In this document: piece by piece, positions 28,453-38,138 of the stretch
Layout of the letters: each line of letters opens with the position of its first letter
Numbering within the stretch: the first letter of the stretch is position 1
From: Neoehrlichia mikurensis
GTDB lineage: Bacteria; Pseudomonadota; Alphaproteobacteria; Rickettsiales; Anaplasmataceae
Assembly (NCBI RefSeq): GCF_019186785.1
Contig: NZ_CP066557.1
Span: 558,001 to 622,000, forward strand
DNA: 64,000 nt
Direction: 5' to 3'
Program-made: the position numbers and the translations under genes
The notes under the pieces: model-generated
What the model saw: the letters and a program-made list of their open reading frames with translations, nothing else
Database searches by the model: none
What the model was told of the DNA's origin: nothing

Positions 28453-28872
28453 AATATTGGATTAGGTAGTATAATATCTATGGAAGTAGTTAAACATCTG
28501 ATAAATATATCTACAAATTTGGTTGGAAAATTGCTAAGAATAGATTTAGAAAATAATCGTTTTGTTACCTATGATTTTATTGCAAATAAGTCATGTATAG
28601 CATGCGGAGATTTGGAAAAGTATATTGGTGTTAAGTAATTAGTGAGTGATGCTTAAGTAAAATTTTGTGATCTTTTTGTAAAATATTGAATATGTGAAAT
28701 GATTCGTTATTTTAAATAATAGTTATATTAACTTTATTGTGTTATGATAGGGGTGTTCTGTATATTTTTAATATGTAGGTTAATGACTTGTAATTAATGC
28801 TTTTTTAAAAAGCTTTTATGTAATTTATTATCTAGAGCATTATTTTTTAATGTATTTATAAATAATTATATT
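28453..28872. other. Spacer with duplicated ThiF-like fragment
   Basis: About 420 bases; the left part is the exact copy of the ThiF-like gene end (28463-28611). The rest shows no gene or RNA. Confidence 0.6.
28463..28611 (+). pseudogene. Exact 149-bp copy of the ThiF-like gene 3' part
   Basis: Identical over 149 bases to 23511-23659, same orientation, about 5 kb downstream of the original. A frame from the ATG at 28480 runs through it and continues past the junction with a different tail (CIACGDLEKYIGVK, stop at 28638), giving a 52-codon frame that keeps one zinc CxxC. No ribosome binding site is obvious. Most likely a non-functional recent duplicate. Confidence 0.92.
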
Positions 28873-29781
28873 TTAGTGACTTGTATTTTTGCTAATAATA
28901 TGTTGAACTTTTTCATGAAAGTTTTTATTTAGTTTATTAAAACTTTGCATTATTATACATGGAGCTGTAGAAAAATCTCCTATACGATTTAGAGCGTTTT
29001 TTAATTGGGTAAGAGATTGAGTATCAAGATATTGGTCATTTGCTAAGTGTAAAAATATGTTTTCAACATTTTTTGCCATAGTTCTGTATTTACTTAAGGG
29101 ATGATCAGTTGGATATTGAGCGATATTTTTAACGATTTTTAGTTCATGAGTTGTAAAATCATAAAAGGCTAAATTAATTAAACTTTGAATAGCATCATCC
29201 TTATCTGATTGCTCTATAATATTAACTTGTAATAAGATGTTTACAATATGCTCCATTGTCTTATATACGTTATTGGTAATTGTGATATCTATAGAGCGAT
29301 TTATATTATTTATTGCAAAATCACATGTTATATTACTGGACTTTAACAAGTGTATTAAATGCTTGTTTTCTTGTGAAGATAAATTAAAGTAATTTTTTGA
29401 TATTGGGTTCATAATTATAGTATTATTGCGTATAGTAATACTATACTGAGGCCTATTGGAAAACTTGCATATTAAAAAATTATTTGTGTTAAGACTGCAA
29501 GCTTTCTCTAGTGTTTCTACAATTAAATTAATATTAATGTTGAAATTGTGACATAACATATAATTTATCATATGATAAATTTCACTATAAATAAATTGTT
29601 GGGAAGTACTTAATATAACATTGTTATTATTATATTTTATAAGAACAGTATGCGGGAATAGTGCTTTAGCAGCCTTATACTTGTCTAATACTGTAAATGT
29701 TTTTATAAAGTGTTCTATATTATCGTGATTTGTAAATAATATTTCTATTTGTTTTTTTGTAATCAAAATGGTTTTTATCAT
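28873..29781 (-). CDS. Hypothetical protein, unrecognised
   Basis: A 302-residue protein rich in Asn, Ile and Lys with no signal peptide and no membrane segment. The first half suggests alternating strands (TVLIKYNNNNVILS), and the C-terminal half is helical (LKNALNRIGDF, FNKLNKNFHEKVQHIISK). I find no known motif. The gene is unbroken and has the same base composition as its neighbours, so I think it is real. It is separated from murJ by a 437-base spacer and convergent with the orphan membrane protein. Function unknown. Confidence 0.7.
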   Translation of the reverse strand: MIKTILITKKQIEILFTNHDNIEHFIKTFTVLDKYKAAKALFPHTVLIKYNNNNVILSTSQQFIYSEIYHMINYMLCHNFNININLIVETLEKACSLNTNNFLICKFSNRPQYSITIRNNTIIMNPISKNYFNLSSQENKHLIHLLKSSNITCDFAINNINRSIDITITNNVYKTMEHIVNILLQVNIIEQSDKDDAIQSLINLAFYDFTTHELKIVKNIAQYPTDHPLSKYRTMAKNVENIFLHLANDQYLDTQSLTQLKNALNRIGDFSTAPCIIMQSFNKLNKNFHEKVQHIISKNTSH

Positions 29782-30218
29782 TGTATTTACACTTTTAAAT
29801 TGTATTTTATTATATTAATAAACTTTTATTAAAAAAAAAAATAATTTCATAAGCTATATATTAATAACATTATCAAGTGATCAATAAAATTTAATCAATC
29901 TTATAGTTAATTTTAAAGAATTTATCTACTTGCTAATATAATTTACACTTAGTATTTAAGTATAATTTTTCTTTTGAAAATAAAACATAATGTGAGAAAG
30001 GATATTAGTATTCAGAGCAGTTATTGAAAAAGATAACTTATAAAATAATATATATGATTGATGTGATACGGTATTAGTTCTAATGATGTAATCATAATAT
30101 CATATACTAATTAACTAGGTAATATGTTCTTAATATGAGATAGTGTTTACTCAGGATGTGCTAAATACTACATTTAGTGTTATATGTTTATAAAAATTTA
30201 TCTATTAACTAATATAAT
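29782..30218. other. Spacer with decayed copy of the murJ end
   Basis: About 440 bases with no gene. A 75-base imperfect copy (29919-29993) of the murJ 3' end region (30195-30269) is visible in the same orientation. Confidence 0.65.
29919..29993 (-). repeat. Degenerate duplicate of the murJ 3' end
   Basis: Aligns without gaps to 30195-30269, which spans the murJ stop and its last codons; the first copy carries scattered substitutions. It lies 276 bases beyond the second, so it looks like an older tandem duplication of the gene end. Confidence 0.65.
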
Positions 30219-31733
30219 TTATATTGAGTATTTAAGTGTGATTTTTTCCTTAAAGATAAAACATAATGTAAAAAAATATGTTAATGCTCCTAAGAATATT
30301 AGTATTAATAACCCGATGCACCTAAAAATGGCTCTGTGAAAGAATAGAGGGTATATAATGTGATATGTTATTAGTATAGTAACTATCATAGCTATAGATG
30401 ATATAATTATATGTATTAGTACTAGTGGCAATGAAGAACTAATTTTATATAGATTACGGGCTTTTAAATATAATATAAGTAAAATTGCATTTATCCAAGA
30501 TGCAATAGATGATGTAATTGCTATGCTTACATATTGATAAAAATTAATGAGTATAATATTCATGATAATACTTACTGTTAATGATATTAATGAAAATAGT
30601 GTTGGGATGTTCATTTGTTTACGTATATAAAAAGATACTAAAAATATTTTACTTATTACAAAGGATGGTAAGGAAAATGCGAATGCAACTAAAACAGGTT
30701 TAATATTGTAAATTGCTATATAGTTAAATTGACCGTAGTTTAATAATGTTAATAATATTGCATCAGGTATAATGATTAATGCTATCATTGATGGAATAAT
30801 AAATATTAACCCTATCTCTAAAGTTCTATTTTGAATATCAATAATATTTTGCAAATTATTAACTTGTATTTTTTTTGAAAGTGTTGGCAATAAAACAGTA
30901 CTAATGGAAATACCTACTAATGCTTGAGGAAGCTGATGAATTCTGTCAGCGTAGTAAATATAAGATATTGCACCTGTAGTGAAACTTGCAAATATTGTAT
31001 TAACCCAAATACTAATCTGGGATACAGAATTATGTAATATTGATACCATAGTATTTTTTAAAAAAGATATGGTATCACTATTAAGTCTTGGTATTTGTAT
31101 ATTTACTCCTACTTTATTTTTAAGTGCTATACAAAACACTAAAGTAAATTGTAGGATTCCTGCTACTAACACTGATATTGCAAGGTTATATATACATGTA
31201 GCATATAGGTGAGGTATAAATGTACTTAAAATTAAACAGATATTTAAAATAATGGGAGATATAGCAGTTACTGTAAAAAAATTATGAGTTTGTAATATGC
31301 TGTTAATTAAAGTAGTAAGAGAAATGAAAAATAAGTATGGCATCATAATTCTTGCTAAATTAGCAACTAATTCTAATTTATCAGTATGATTAGAGAATCC
31401 TGGAATTAGTACCTTAAATATTTGAGGGGAAAAGATTATTATTATTGTGCAAACGAGTATTAATATTAATGTTAATCCTGAAAAAATGTTATCTGCAAAT
31501 TTTTTTGCTAAAGATTTATCAATAAGCTTTATCGAATATTCTGGTATAAATGCGTAACTAATAGCACCTTCTGCAAAATATGTTCTAAAAGAATTGGGTA
31601 ACCGAAATGCTACAAAAAATATATCTGATAACTCATGTGCACCAAGATTATATGCAATTATTATGTCGCGTAGCAATCCTAATATTCTAGAAATAAAAGT
31701 AAAAAAGCTAAATATTAAAATTTTTTTAAGCAT
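30219..31733 (-). CDS. murJ: MurJ/MviN lipid II flippase
   Basis: Polytopic membrane protein of the MOP superfamily that flips lipid-linked peptidoglycan precursor. The 504-residue product has about fourteen hydrophobic helices and the conserved opening FTFISRILGLLRDIIIAYNLGA with ISRILGLLRD, plus FRLPNSFRTYFAEGAISYAFIPEYS. Presence of MurJ in a lineage usually said to have little or no peptidoglycan is notable; a D-Ala-D-Ala carboxypeptidase gene also lies in this window. It is divergent from lgt with a 65-base gap. Confidence 0.94.
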   Translation of the reverse strand: MLKKILIFSFFTFISRILGLLRDIIIAYNLGAHELSDIFFVAFRLPNSFRTYFAEGAISYAFIPEYSIKLIDKSLAKKFADNIFSGLTLILILVCTIIIIFSPQIFKVLIPGFSNHTDKLELVANLARIMMPYLFFISLTTLINSILQTHNFFTVTAISPIILNICLILSTFIPHLYATCIYNLAISVLVAGILQFTLVFCIALKNKVGVNIQIPRLNSDTISFLKNTMVSILHNSVSQISIWVNTIFASFTTGAISYIYYADRIHQLPQALVGISISTVLLPTLSKKIQVNNLQNIIDIQNRTLEIGLIFIIPSMIALIIIPDAILLTLLNYGQFNYIAIYNIKPVLVAFAFSLPSFVISKIFLVSFYIRKQMNIPTLFSLISLTVSIIMNIILINFYQYVSIAITSSIASWINAILLILYLKARNLYKISSSLPLVLIHIIISSIAMIVTILITYHIIYPLFFHRAIFRCIGLLILIFLGALTYFFTLCFIFKEKITLKYSI

Positions 31734-31798
31734 TACTTGACTTTTTTTGAAGGAAAATTATAGGATAATGAGCACTATTATAAAATAGCTAAGTAACT

Positions 31799-32617
31799 AT
31801 GTCAATTTCCTTGAGTATATATGATTTGATGTCAAATTTAGCTAGTATAGGTCCTATAGCTTTCACAATAGGTTATGTAAAAGTACGTTGGTATTCACTA
31901 GCATATATTATAGGGGCATTATTTTCTTATTGGTATATGGCGAAAGTAGGCAAATATGTTATTTTATGTAGAAAAGACTATGATTCGTTAATGTCATGGG
32001 CAATGTTTGGAGTTCTTATTGGTGGAAGAATAGGTTATGTTTTTTTTTATGATTTGAGTTTTTACCTACAATTTCCTCTTGAAATTATTAAAGTATGGCA
32101 TGGAGGAATGTCTTTTCATGGAGGTTTTATAGGATTAGTAGTTGCATCTCAAATTTTTTGTTTAAAAAAAAGGATTTCTGTATTGTCTTTAATGGATTTG
32201 TATTCTTGTTCTGTACCTTTAGGTTTATTTTTAGGACGTATTGCAAACTTTATTAATGGAGAGTTATATGGAAGAGTGACAAATGTGAGTTGGGGGATGA
32301 TATTTCCTGCAAGTAATGATTTGTTGCCTAGACATCCTAGTCAATTATATGAGGCTATTTTTGAAGGAATTTTATTATTTCTTATTAATAATTTTCTTTT
32401 TTATTTTACTACTGCTAAAGAACATAAGGGGTTGTTATTTGGAATTACTATGACATTATATGGAGTTTTTAGATTTGTTATAGAATTTTTTCGTGAACCT
32501 GACATTCAACTGGGGTACGTTTTGCTTAATAGTATTACGATGGGGCAATTGTTATCAATTCCAATGGTAATAGCAGGAATTTTTTTATTGATAAAAAGTA
32601 TTGCAAATTTACACTAA
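31799..32617 (+). CDS. lgt: Prolipoprotein diacylglyceryl transferase
   Basis: Inner-membrane enzyme that attaches diacylglycerol to the lipobox cysteine of prelipoproteins, the first step of lipoprotein maturation. The 272-residue protein has seven hydrophobic segments and the signature WHGGMSFHGGFIG with the essential His-Gly-Gly, then GRIANFINGELYGR and HPSQLYEA. The start overlaps nothing; the end overlaps the possible frame of the next small gene. Confidence 0.96.
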   Translation: MSISLSIYDLMSNLASIGPIAFTIGYVKVRWYSLAYIIGALFSYWYMAKVGKYVILCRKDYDSLMSWAMFGVLIGGRIGYVFFYDLSFYLQFPLEIIKVWHGGMSFHGGFIGLVVASQIFCLKKRISVLSLMDLYSCSVPLGLFLGRIANFINGELYGRVTNVSWGMIFPASNDLLPRHPSQLYEAIFEGILLFLINNFLFYFTTAKEHKGLLFGITMTLYGVFRFVIEFFREPDIQLGYVLLNSITMGQLLSIPMVIAGIFLLIKSIANLH

Positions 32618-32669
32618 TAATGATATTTTTCGCAGGATAGCTGTAGCTATGCTGCGTAGGAGTGTTTCT

Positions 32670-32837
32670 ATGTCCCTTTCTTCTTATGATATAAAAAGTA
32701 AAGATCTTGGCTCTTCGTTTTTACAGGGTAAATATTTAGTAGAGTCATCTGAAAAATCTTCAAGTAACCCACATTCTTATCTAGTAGATGTGCGAATAGC
32801 AGCTTATAAAGTGCCTGAAAGAAACACTGCTGGCTAA
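32670..32837 (+). CDS. Small hypothetical protein
   Basis: A 55-residue frame ending one base before ftsH's stop on the other strand. I choose the ATG at 32670 because AGGAG stands seven bases upstream, the best ribosome binding site nearby; the frame is open back to 32601. It is hydrophilic (MSLSSYDIKSKDLGSSFLQG at the start, KVPERNTAG at the end), with slightly higher G+C than neighbours. No family recognised. It may be co-transcribed with lgt. Confidence 0.5.
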   Translation: MSLSSYDIKSKDLGSSFLQGKYLVESSEKSSSNPHSYLVDVRIAAYKVPERNTAG

Positions 32838-32838
32838 G

Positions 32839-34683
32839 CTAGCCCTTATTATGTGGTAAATTAGCCAAAGAACTTTTTACTGGATTGTCATTATCATTGT
32901 TATGTTTTATTAGTTTTTTGCCATCAATTATATCTTTAATATCATTCCCGGTAAGTGTTTCAAATTCTAAGAGATTTTTAGCTATAGTGTGTAATGCATC
33001 TAAATGCTCGTTAATTATATTTTTTGCTCTTTCTAATGCTGATGATACTATTAGCTTTACTTCATTATCGATTAAGTTTGCTAAATCATTAGATATGATC
33101 TCATTTTTTTCTTCACTGTGATATAAAGGTCCTACTTTATCACTCATACCCCATTTCATTACCATTGATCTAGCAAGATCGGTAGCTTGTTTTATATCCG
33201 AAGATGCTCCACTAGTTACTTTATTATATCCAAATATTAATTCTTCTGCAGCTCTTCCTCCCATTGCAACAGTAAGATCTGCAATCATTTTTTCCCTAGT
33301 GTGAGATACACGGTCAGATTCAGGTAATCTCATAACTAGGCCTAAACTTCTACCACGTGGAATAATTGTTGCTTTATGTATAGGATCAGATGCAGGAGTA
33401 TAGAAAGCTATTACAGCATGACCAGCTTCATGATATGCTGTTAGTTTTTTTTCTTCATCTGTCATAATCATTGATTTTCTTTCTGCTCCCATCATCACTT
33501 TATCCCTTGCGTATTCAAAGTCGTTCATAGTGACAATTTTTTTATTGAGTCTGGCTGCTACTAACGCTGCTTCATTTACTAAATTTGATAAATCAGCACC
33601 AGAAAATCCTGGAGTACCTCTTGCAATAACTTTAATATTGACGTCTGGAGCGATAGGAATTTTTTTAATATGCACATTTATTATTTTTTCTCTGCCGCTA
33701 ATATCTGGTATTGGTATAGTAACCTGTCTGTCAAATCTTCCAGGTCTTAATAATGCATTATCTAAAACATCAGGACGATTAGTTGCAGCAATAATAATTA
33801 CTCCCTCATTTGATTCAAATCCATCCATTTCGACAAGCAACTGATTAAGAGTTTGTTCTCTTTCATCATTTCCTCCACCTAACCCTATTCCACGATGTCT
33901 TCCTACTGCATCTATTTCATCAATAAAAATAATACAAGGGGCATTCTTTTTTCCTTGCTCAAACATGTCCCGTACTCTGCTTGCGCCAACTCCTACAAAC
34001 ATTTCAACAAAATCAGATCCTGAGATGCTAAAAAAGGGGACATTTGCTTCGCCTGCAATTGCACGTGCAAGCAAGGTTTTGCCAGTTCCTGGAGATCCTA
34101 TAAGTAAGCATCCTTTTGGTATTCTGCCTCCTAATTTTTGGAATTTTTGTCTATGTTTTAAAAATTCTACAATTTCAACTAATTCTTCTTTAGCTTCATC
34201 TATTCCTGCAACATCATTAAATGTTACTTTATTACGATTTTCTGTCATAAGACGTGCACGGGACTTACTAAAACTCATTGTACGAGTGCCACCTGCTTGC
34301 ATTTGTTTTAAAAAAATAAACCATATTATAATTAATAAAAACATTGGGAACCATGAGATAAATATATTACCCACGATACCTAAAAATGTTTCATCTGCTG
34401 CAAAACTAAAGGTTACTTGATGAGCATGTAACGATTTTATTAAATTGTCATATATTACACCATGTGTACGAAACTTTGACCCATTTCGTAATATTCCTTC
34501 AATATTACGATCGGTAATAACAGCACTTTCTACTTCATTGTTATCCAGTTTATTTAAAAATTCTGAAAATGGTAACTTAATACTACTATTCCCAATAATT
34601 TTATTATTAAACTGTATATATAATACAGTTATTATAATAATTATTGCAGACCAAATAACTAATCCTTCAGTTATTTTTCGCAT
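32839..34683 (-). CDS. ftsH: ATP-dependent zinc metalloprotease FtsH
   Basis: Membrane-anchored AAA+ protease that degrades misfolded membrane and regulatory proteins. The 614-residue product has two N-terminal membrane helices (about 7-24 and 103-125), the AAA domain with Walker A GSPGTGKT at 196-203, [15 protein letters not shown] and ATNRPD, and the zinc site HEAGH at 418-422. The end is a hydrophilic tail. It lies 16 bases after tilS, so both are probably read together. Confidence 0.98.
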   Translation of the reverse strand: MRKITEGLVIWSAIIIIITVLYIQFNNKIIGNSSIKLPFSEFLNKLDNNEVESAVITDRNIEGILRNGSKFRTHGVIYDNLIKSLHAHQVTFSFAADETFLGIVGNIFISWFPMFLLIIIWFIFLKQMQAGGTRTMSFSKSRARLMTENRNKVTFNDVAGIDEAKEELVEIVEFLKHRQKFQKLGGRIPKGCLLIGSPGTGKTLLARAIAGEANVPFFSISGSDFVEMFVGVGASRVRDMFEQGKKNAPCIIFIDEIDAVGRHRGIGLGGGNDEREQTLNQLLVEMDGFESNEGVIIIAATNRPDVLDNALLRPGRFDRQVTIPIPDISGREKIINVHIKKIPIAPDVNIKVIARGTPGFSGADLSNLVNEAALVAARLNKKIVTMNDFEYARDKVMMGAERKSMIMTDEEKKLTAYHEAGHAVIAFYTPASDPIHKATIIPRGRSLGLVMRLPESDRVSHTREKMIADLTVAMGGRAAEELIFGYNKVTSGASSDIKQATDLARSMVMKWGMSDKVGPLYHSEEKNEIISNDLANLIDNEVKLIVSSALERAKNIINEHLDALHTIAKNLLEFETLTGNDIKDIIDGKKLIKHNNDNDNPVKSSLANLPHNKG

Positions 34684-34699
34684 AGTTAGTAGCTCCCTA

Positions 34700-35983
34700 T
34701 TAATTAAACTGACTATAAATTAAATCGACTATATTTTTCTTAATTAGCACATCTTCAATGCTAATAATAGGAATATTATTTATATTATTATTTTGTAAAG
34801 GGTAAGCAAGAATTTTATCTTCTCTTTTTAAGATGGGTAAGCTGTATATGGCTTCTTTATAAAATGCTTTGAGATTTTTAGGTATAGGATGATTACCTAA
34901 AGGTGTAATACTTACTTGTTCGGTGTTATTATTATTTATTTTCAGCATAAATCTGTCATCCCATAATATTGGTGATGTGGTACGTGAATTAATATACTGT
35001 AATTTTATTGATGAAACTTCCTTTACTATAGATACGGTATTATCTTTATTATTTATGATTTTACAATTGCAAAATGTCATAGGAGTAATAAGTTGGTTAT
35101 TCTTTATTTTATAGAAAAGGTTAATGAGTTTTTCATATCTTGGCTTATAGCTTTTCCCCCCTATGGCCATTAGTGAATATACTAATAACCTTAAGGCTAT
35201 TTCCTCTGGCACTTCATTAAATTTATTTAATTTTATGGTTATAAAGCCTAATTTATTAAATTCTAAGCAATCATTAAGTGCGGCATGCACATAATATAAT
35301 ATGCAATTTATAGCACGTTTAATGTGTAGTGTCGTTTTGTATAGTCTGTTAATTAGTACATCTGAATTTTCGCTTACTTTAATAAGATTACGATATAAAG
35401 TTCTTTTGTATTTTATGTCTGTATTACTATGATCTTCTATCCAATAAAACTGCTTTTGTGATGCGTAATTTAGTATTTCTTTTTTAGTGAAACAAAGGAA
35501 AGGTCTTAATATTTCTATTGTATTAAACTTGGATTTTTCTTGCATCCCTGATAATCCATCTAATCCACTGCCTCTTTCTAATCTCATAAGAATAGTTTCA
35601 GCTTGATCATTCTTATGGTGAGCTGTTATAAGATATTTTATAGAATTGAGTTCACACCATTGATGCATTATACTATATCTAATAGTTCTAGCAACTGCTT
35701 GAATATTACTCATGGGTTTTATACCATTCCAATTTAATATTTGACATGTGAATTTTAATTTTTGTGATATGTTATATACGAATAAAGTTTCTTGTGTTGC
35801 TTCTTTTCGTAATCCATGATTTACTGTCAAAATTGTAGGATGTAATTTAGTATTTATATTGTGATAAATAGATATTAAATGTAATAAGGTAATACTGTCT
35901 ACTCCTCCTGAAACTGCAACAGCGTAGTTTCCTTGCAAATTTAATTCATGCATTTTATGTAGAAATTTTAACTCTAAATTCAT
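34700..35983 (-). CDS. tilS: tRNA(Ile)-lysidine synthase
   Basis: Modifies C34 of the minor tRNA-Ile (CAU) to lysidine so that it reads AUA, essential in AT-rich genomes. The PP-loop motif AVSGGVDS is at residues 23-30; the RTIRYSIMHQWC and TAHHKNDQAETILMRLERGSGLDGLSGM blocks are those of TilS. The 427-residue length fits. The start faces the tRNA-Ser gene upstream and the end runs into ftsH (16-base gap), a common gene pairing. Confidence 0.95.
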   Translation of the reverse strand: MNLELKFLHKMHELNLQGNYAVAVSGGVDSITLLHLISIYHNINTKLHPTILTVNHGLRKEATQETLFVYNISQKLKFTCQILNWNGIKPMSNIQAVARTIRYSIMHQWCELNSIKYLITAHHKNDQAETILMRLERGSGLDGLSGMQEKSKFNTIEILRPFLCFTKKEILNYASQKQFYWIEDHSNTDIKYKRTLYRNLIKVSENSDVLINRLYKTTLHIKRAINCILYYVHAALNDCLEFNKLGFITIKLNKFNEVPEEIALRLLVYSLMAIGGKSYKPRYEKLINLFYKIKNNQLITPMTFCNCKIINNKDNTVSIVKEVSSIKLQYINSRTTSPILWDDRFMLKINNNNTEQVSITPLGNHPIPKNLKAFYKEAIYSLPILKREDKILAYPLQNNNINNIPIISIEDVLIKKNIVDLIYSQFN

Positions 35984-36006
35984 AATTATTCAATGTTACG
36001 CAAAAA

Positions 36007-36094
36007 CGGAAAGAGAGGGATTTGAACCCTCGATACAAAAATTTTGTATACACGCTTTCCAGGCGTGCGCTTTAGACCACTCAGCCACCTTTCC
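36007..36094 (-). tRNA. tRNA-Ser (anticodon GGA)
   Basis: Read on the minus strand it folds into a class II cloverleaf: acceptor GGAAAGG paired with the TCTTTCC 3' strand, D arm GGCTGAGTGGTCTAAAGC, anticodon stem CACGC/GCGTG with loop CTGGAAA giving anticodon GGA, a long variable arm, and T arm GAGGGTTCAAATCCCTC. CCA is not encoded. The length of about 88 bases is right for serine. It lies just upstream of tilS. Confidence 0.97.
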
Positions 36095-36622
36095 TTACAG
36101 AGATATATTTTAACAGAAATAGTATTGATATAAATGTTTTTAATTATAATAATTAGTATTATACATAAAAATAATAATTAATATTATACAAAAAAAGATT
36201 TTTACTTATGAAAGACTGGTATGTTGTTAAGCCAGCTTTATAATATTTACTTTTTATGTTGGATTGTATAGGTTTTATAGTAATCTATATGAAAGTACAA
36301 TAATTTGAAAGTTTTAACAAAACTTTCTAAAACCTTTATCAGTATTGTAGAAGTTGAAATAGTATATATCAAGTTAGCTTTATAATAGCTTACCTCTTAT
36401 ATTATACAATAATATATAGGGATATGTGTCACTATGTTCTGCTTTTAAGTTATTAATTTCGAACGTTCATTTACAACTCATATTTGTATATAGCATTATA
36501 ATCTTAATATTACTAATTTTGCATTACTTGATAAAGCAGAATGTTTTTTCCATTATAGAAAATGATTAATTTTTTTTATTTTCAATATCATACTGTAATG
36601 CAGTAGTTATTTATGGACACTA
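36095..36622. other. Intergenic, upstream of trkH
   Basis: About 530 bases. It contains a perfect 9-base hairpin (36307-36327, GAAAGTTTT / AAAACTTTC, loop AAC) and two related AGCTTTATAATA patches near 36236 and 36374. No gene seen. Confidence 0.5.
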
Positions 36623-38074
36623 ATGATAAGCTTACGTGTAACAATTTTTATTGTGGGATTATTTTCTTTGTTTTTTGCGAATGTAATGCTTATTCCATCA
36701 ATAGTTAACCTCTATGCTAACCATGATTGGCAAGGATTTATAATATCAAGTTTGATAGTATTTTTTTTTGGAATAGGATGTATACTTGTTGGAAAATTGC
36801 ATACGTTAAAAAGAGGATTAGTATTTAGTATTACAAGTAGTTTGTGGATTATGCTTTCAATATTATCATCAATACCTTTTATTCTTTCTGATACTAAGTT
36901 GTCTTATATTGATGCTTTTTTTGAAGCAACATCTGGAATTACAACAACAGGTGCAACTGTTTTAAGTAATTTACATGAAAAATCCCCAGGTATATTATTA
37001 TGGCGCTCTATTTTAAATTCTATAGGAGGATTAGGAATAATAGTAACAGGCATCTTCTTATTTCCATGCTTAAAAGTAATAAGCTTGTATAGTTTGTACC
37101 ATTGCGAATCTTCTGATACGTCAACGAGATTCAAGTTTGGTTTTTTAAAAACTTTAGTATATATACTTATAATATATAGCATGCTAATAATATTGTGTAC
37201 AATTTTCTATAAAATAGCGGGAATGTCTATTTTTGATGCAATTTGTCATGCATTATCTACTATATCAACAGGTGGTTTTTCTAATTATGATAATTCTCTG
37301 CAGTATTTTAATAGTATATATATAGAAAATATAGCAATAGTATTTATGCTGTTAAGTTCGTGTCCTTTTAATATGTACTTAAACGCAATATTAGAAAAAA
37401 GGTTTTTTGATGTACAGGTTATTTGTCTTATTTTTATTATTATTGGATGTTCAATATTAAGTATGATATGGATTTATAATAATAATTTATGTACAGGCAA
37501 TGATTTTATACAATGTTTAAGATATGTTGTATTTCCTTTTGTATCACTTAGTACTTCTACTGGATTTACAAATTATGATTACAGTCATTGGGGATTAGTA
37601 TCCATGTTAGGATGTTTAATGATGTTTATTGGAGGTTGTAGTGGATCTACAAATAGTGGTATTAAAATATATCGTATTTTGATCTTATTGAAAGGTGCCC
37701 ATAAATATATAACAAGTATTGTATTTGGTAGTCATAAAGAAGTAAGTTTGCGTTTCTATAATAAAATTATAAATCCCAGCATATTATCGGAAGTAGGTAT
37801 GATTTTCTTTTTATACATTTCTATTTTTATTTTATCTTGTATGCTTGTATCTTTAAGTGGAGTAGATGTTACAACTTCTATTACGGCAGTTATTGCTACT
37901 TTAGCAAATACAGGTCCAGGTATAGGTGAAATTGTCGGGCCAAAAGGTAATTATAGTACTTTATTACCGTTAGTTAAATTGTTATTATCTTTTTTAATGT
38001 TGATAGGAAGGTTAGAAATAATGCCAGTTTTTGTATTTTTATACTTTATATTTTATAAATGTAAAAACGCTTGA
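36623..38074 (+). CDS. trkH: Trk-type potassium uptake protein TrkH
   Basis: Potassium-translocating membrane subunit of the Trk system, which works with the NAD-binding TrkA (not in this window). The 483-residue protein has about ten to twelve membrane helices and the four pore-loop repeats with the selectivity glycines: TSGITTTGATVL, ALSTISTGGFSNYD, STSTGFTNYDY and LANTGPGIGEI. The conserved GGCSGSTNSGIK sits before the third/fourth repeats. It precedes ftsA by 64 bases, likely the same transcript. Confidence 0.95.
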   Translation: MISLRVTIFIVGLFSLFFANVMLIPSIVNLYANHDWQGFIISSLIVFFFGIGCILVGKLHTLKRGLVFSITSSLWIMLSILSSIPFILSDTKLSYIDAFFEATSGITTTGATVLSNLHEKSPGILLWRSILNSIGGLGIIVTGIFLFPCLKVISLYSLYHCESSDTSTRFKFGFLKTLVYILIIYSMLIILCTIFYKIAGMSIFDAICHALSTISTGGFSNYDNSLQYFNSIYIENIAIVFMLLSSCPFNMYLNAILEKRFFDVQVICLIFIIIGCSILSMIWIYNNNLCTGNDFIQCLRYVVFPFVSLSTSTGFTNYDYSHWGLVSMLGCLMMFIGGCSGSTNSGIKIYRILILLKGAHKYITSIVFGSHKEVSLRFYNKIINPSILSEVGMIFFLYISIFILSCMLVSLSGVDVTTSITAVIATLANTGPGIGEIVGPKGNYSTLLPLVKLLLSFLMLIGRLEIMPVFVFLYFIFYKCKNA

Positions 38075-38138
38075 TATGTTTTAATAAGAATATAAGATTG
38101 GACTGATTTTGTATTTTTTATTTCCTAGAGTAAAAAAT

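Noticed and set aside
36307..36327. 9-base hairpin before trkH as a regulator or terminator
   Set aside because: Perfect but short, no T-tract and not placed at a gene end; left as an observation only.
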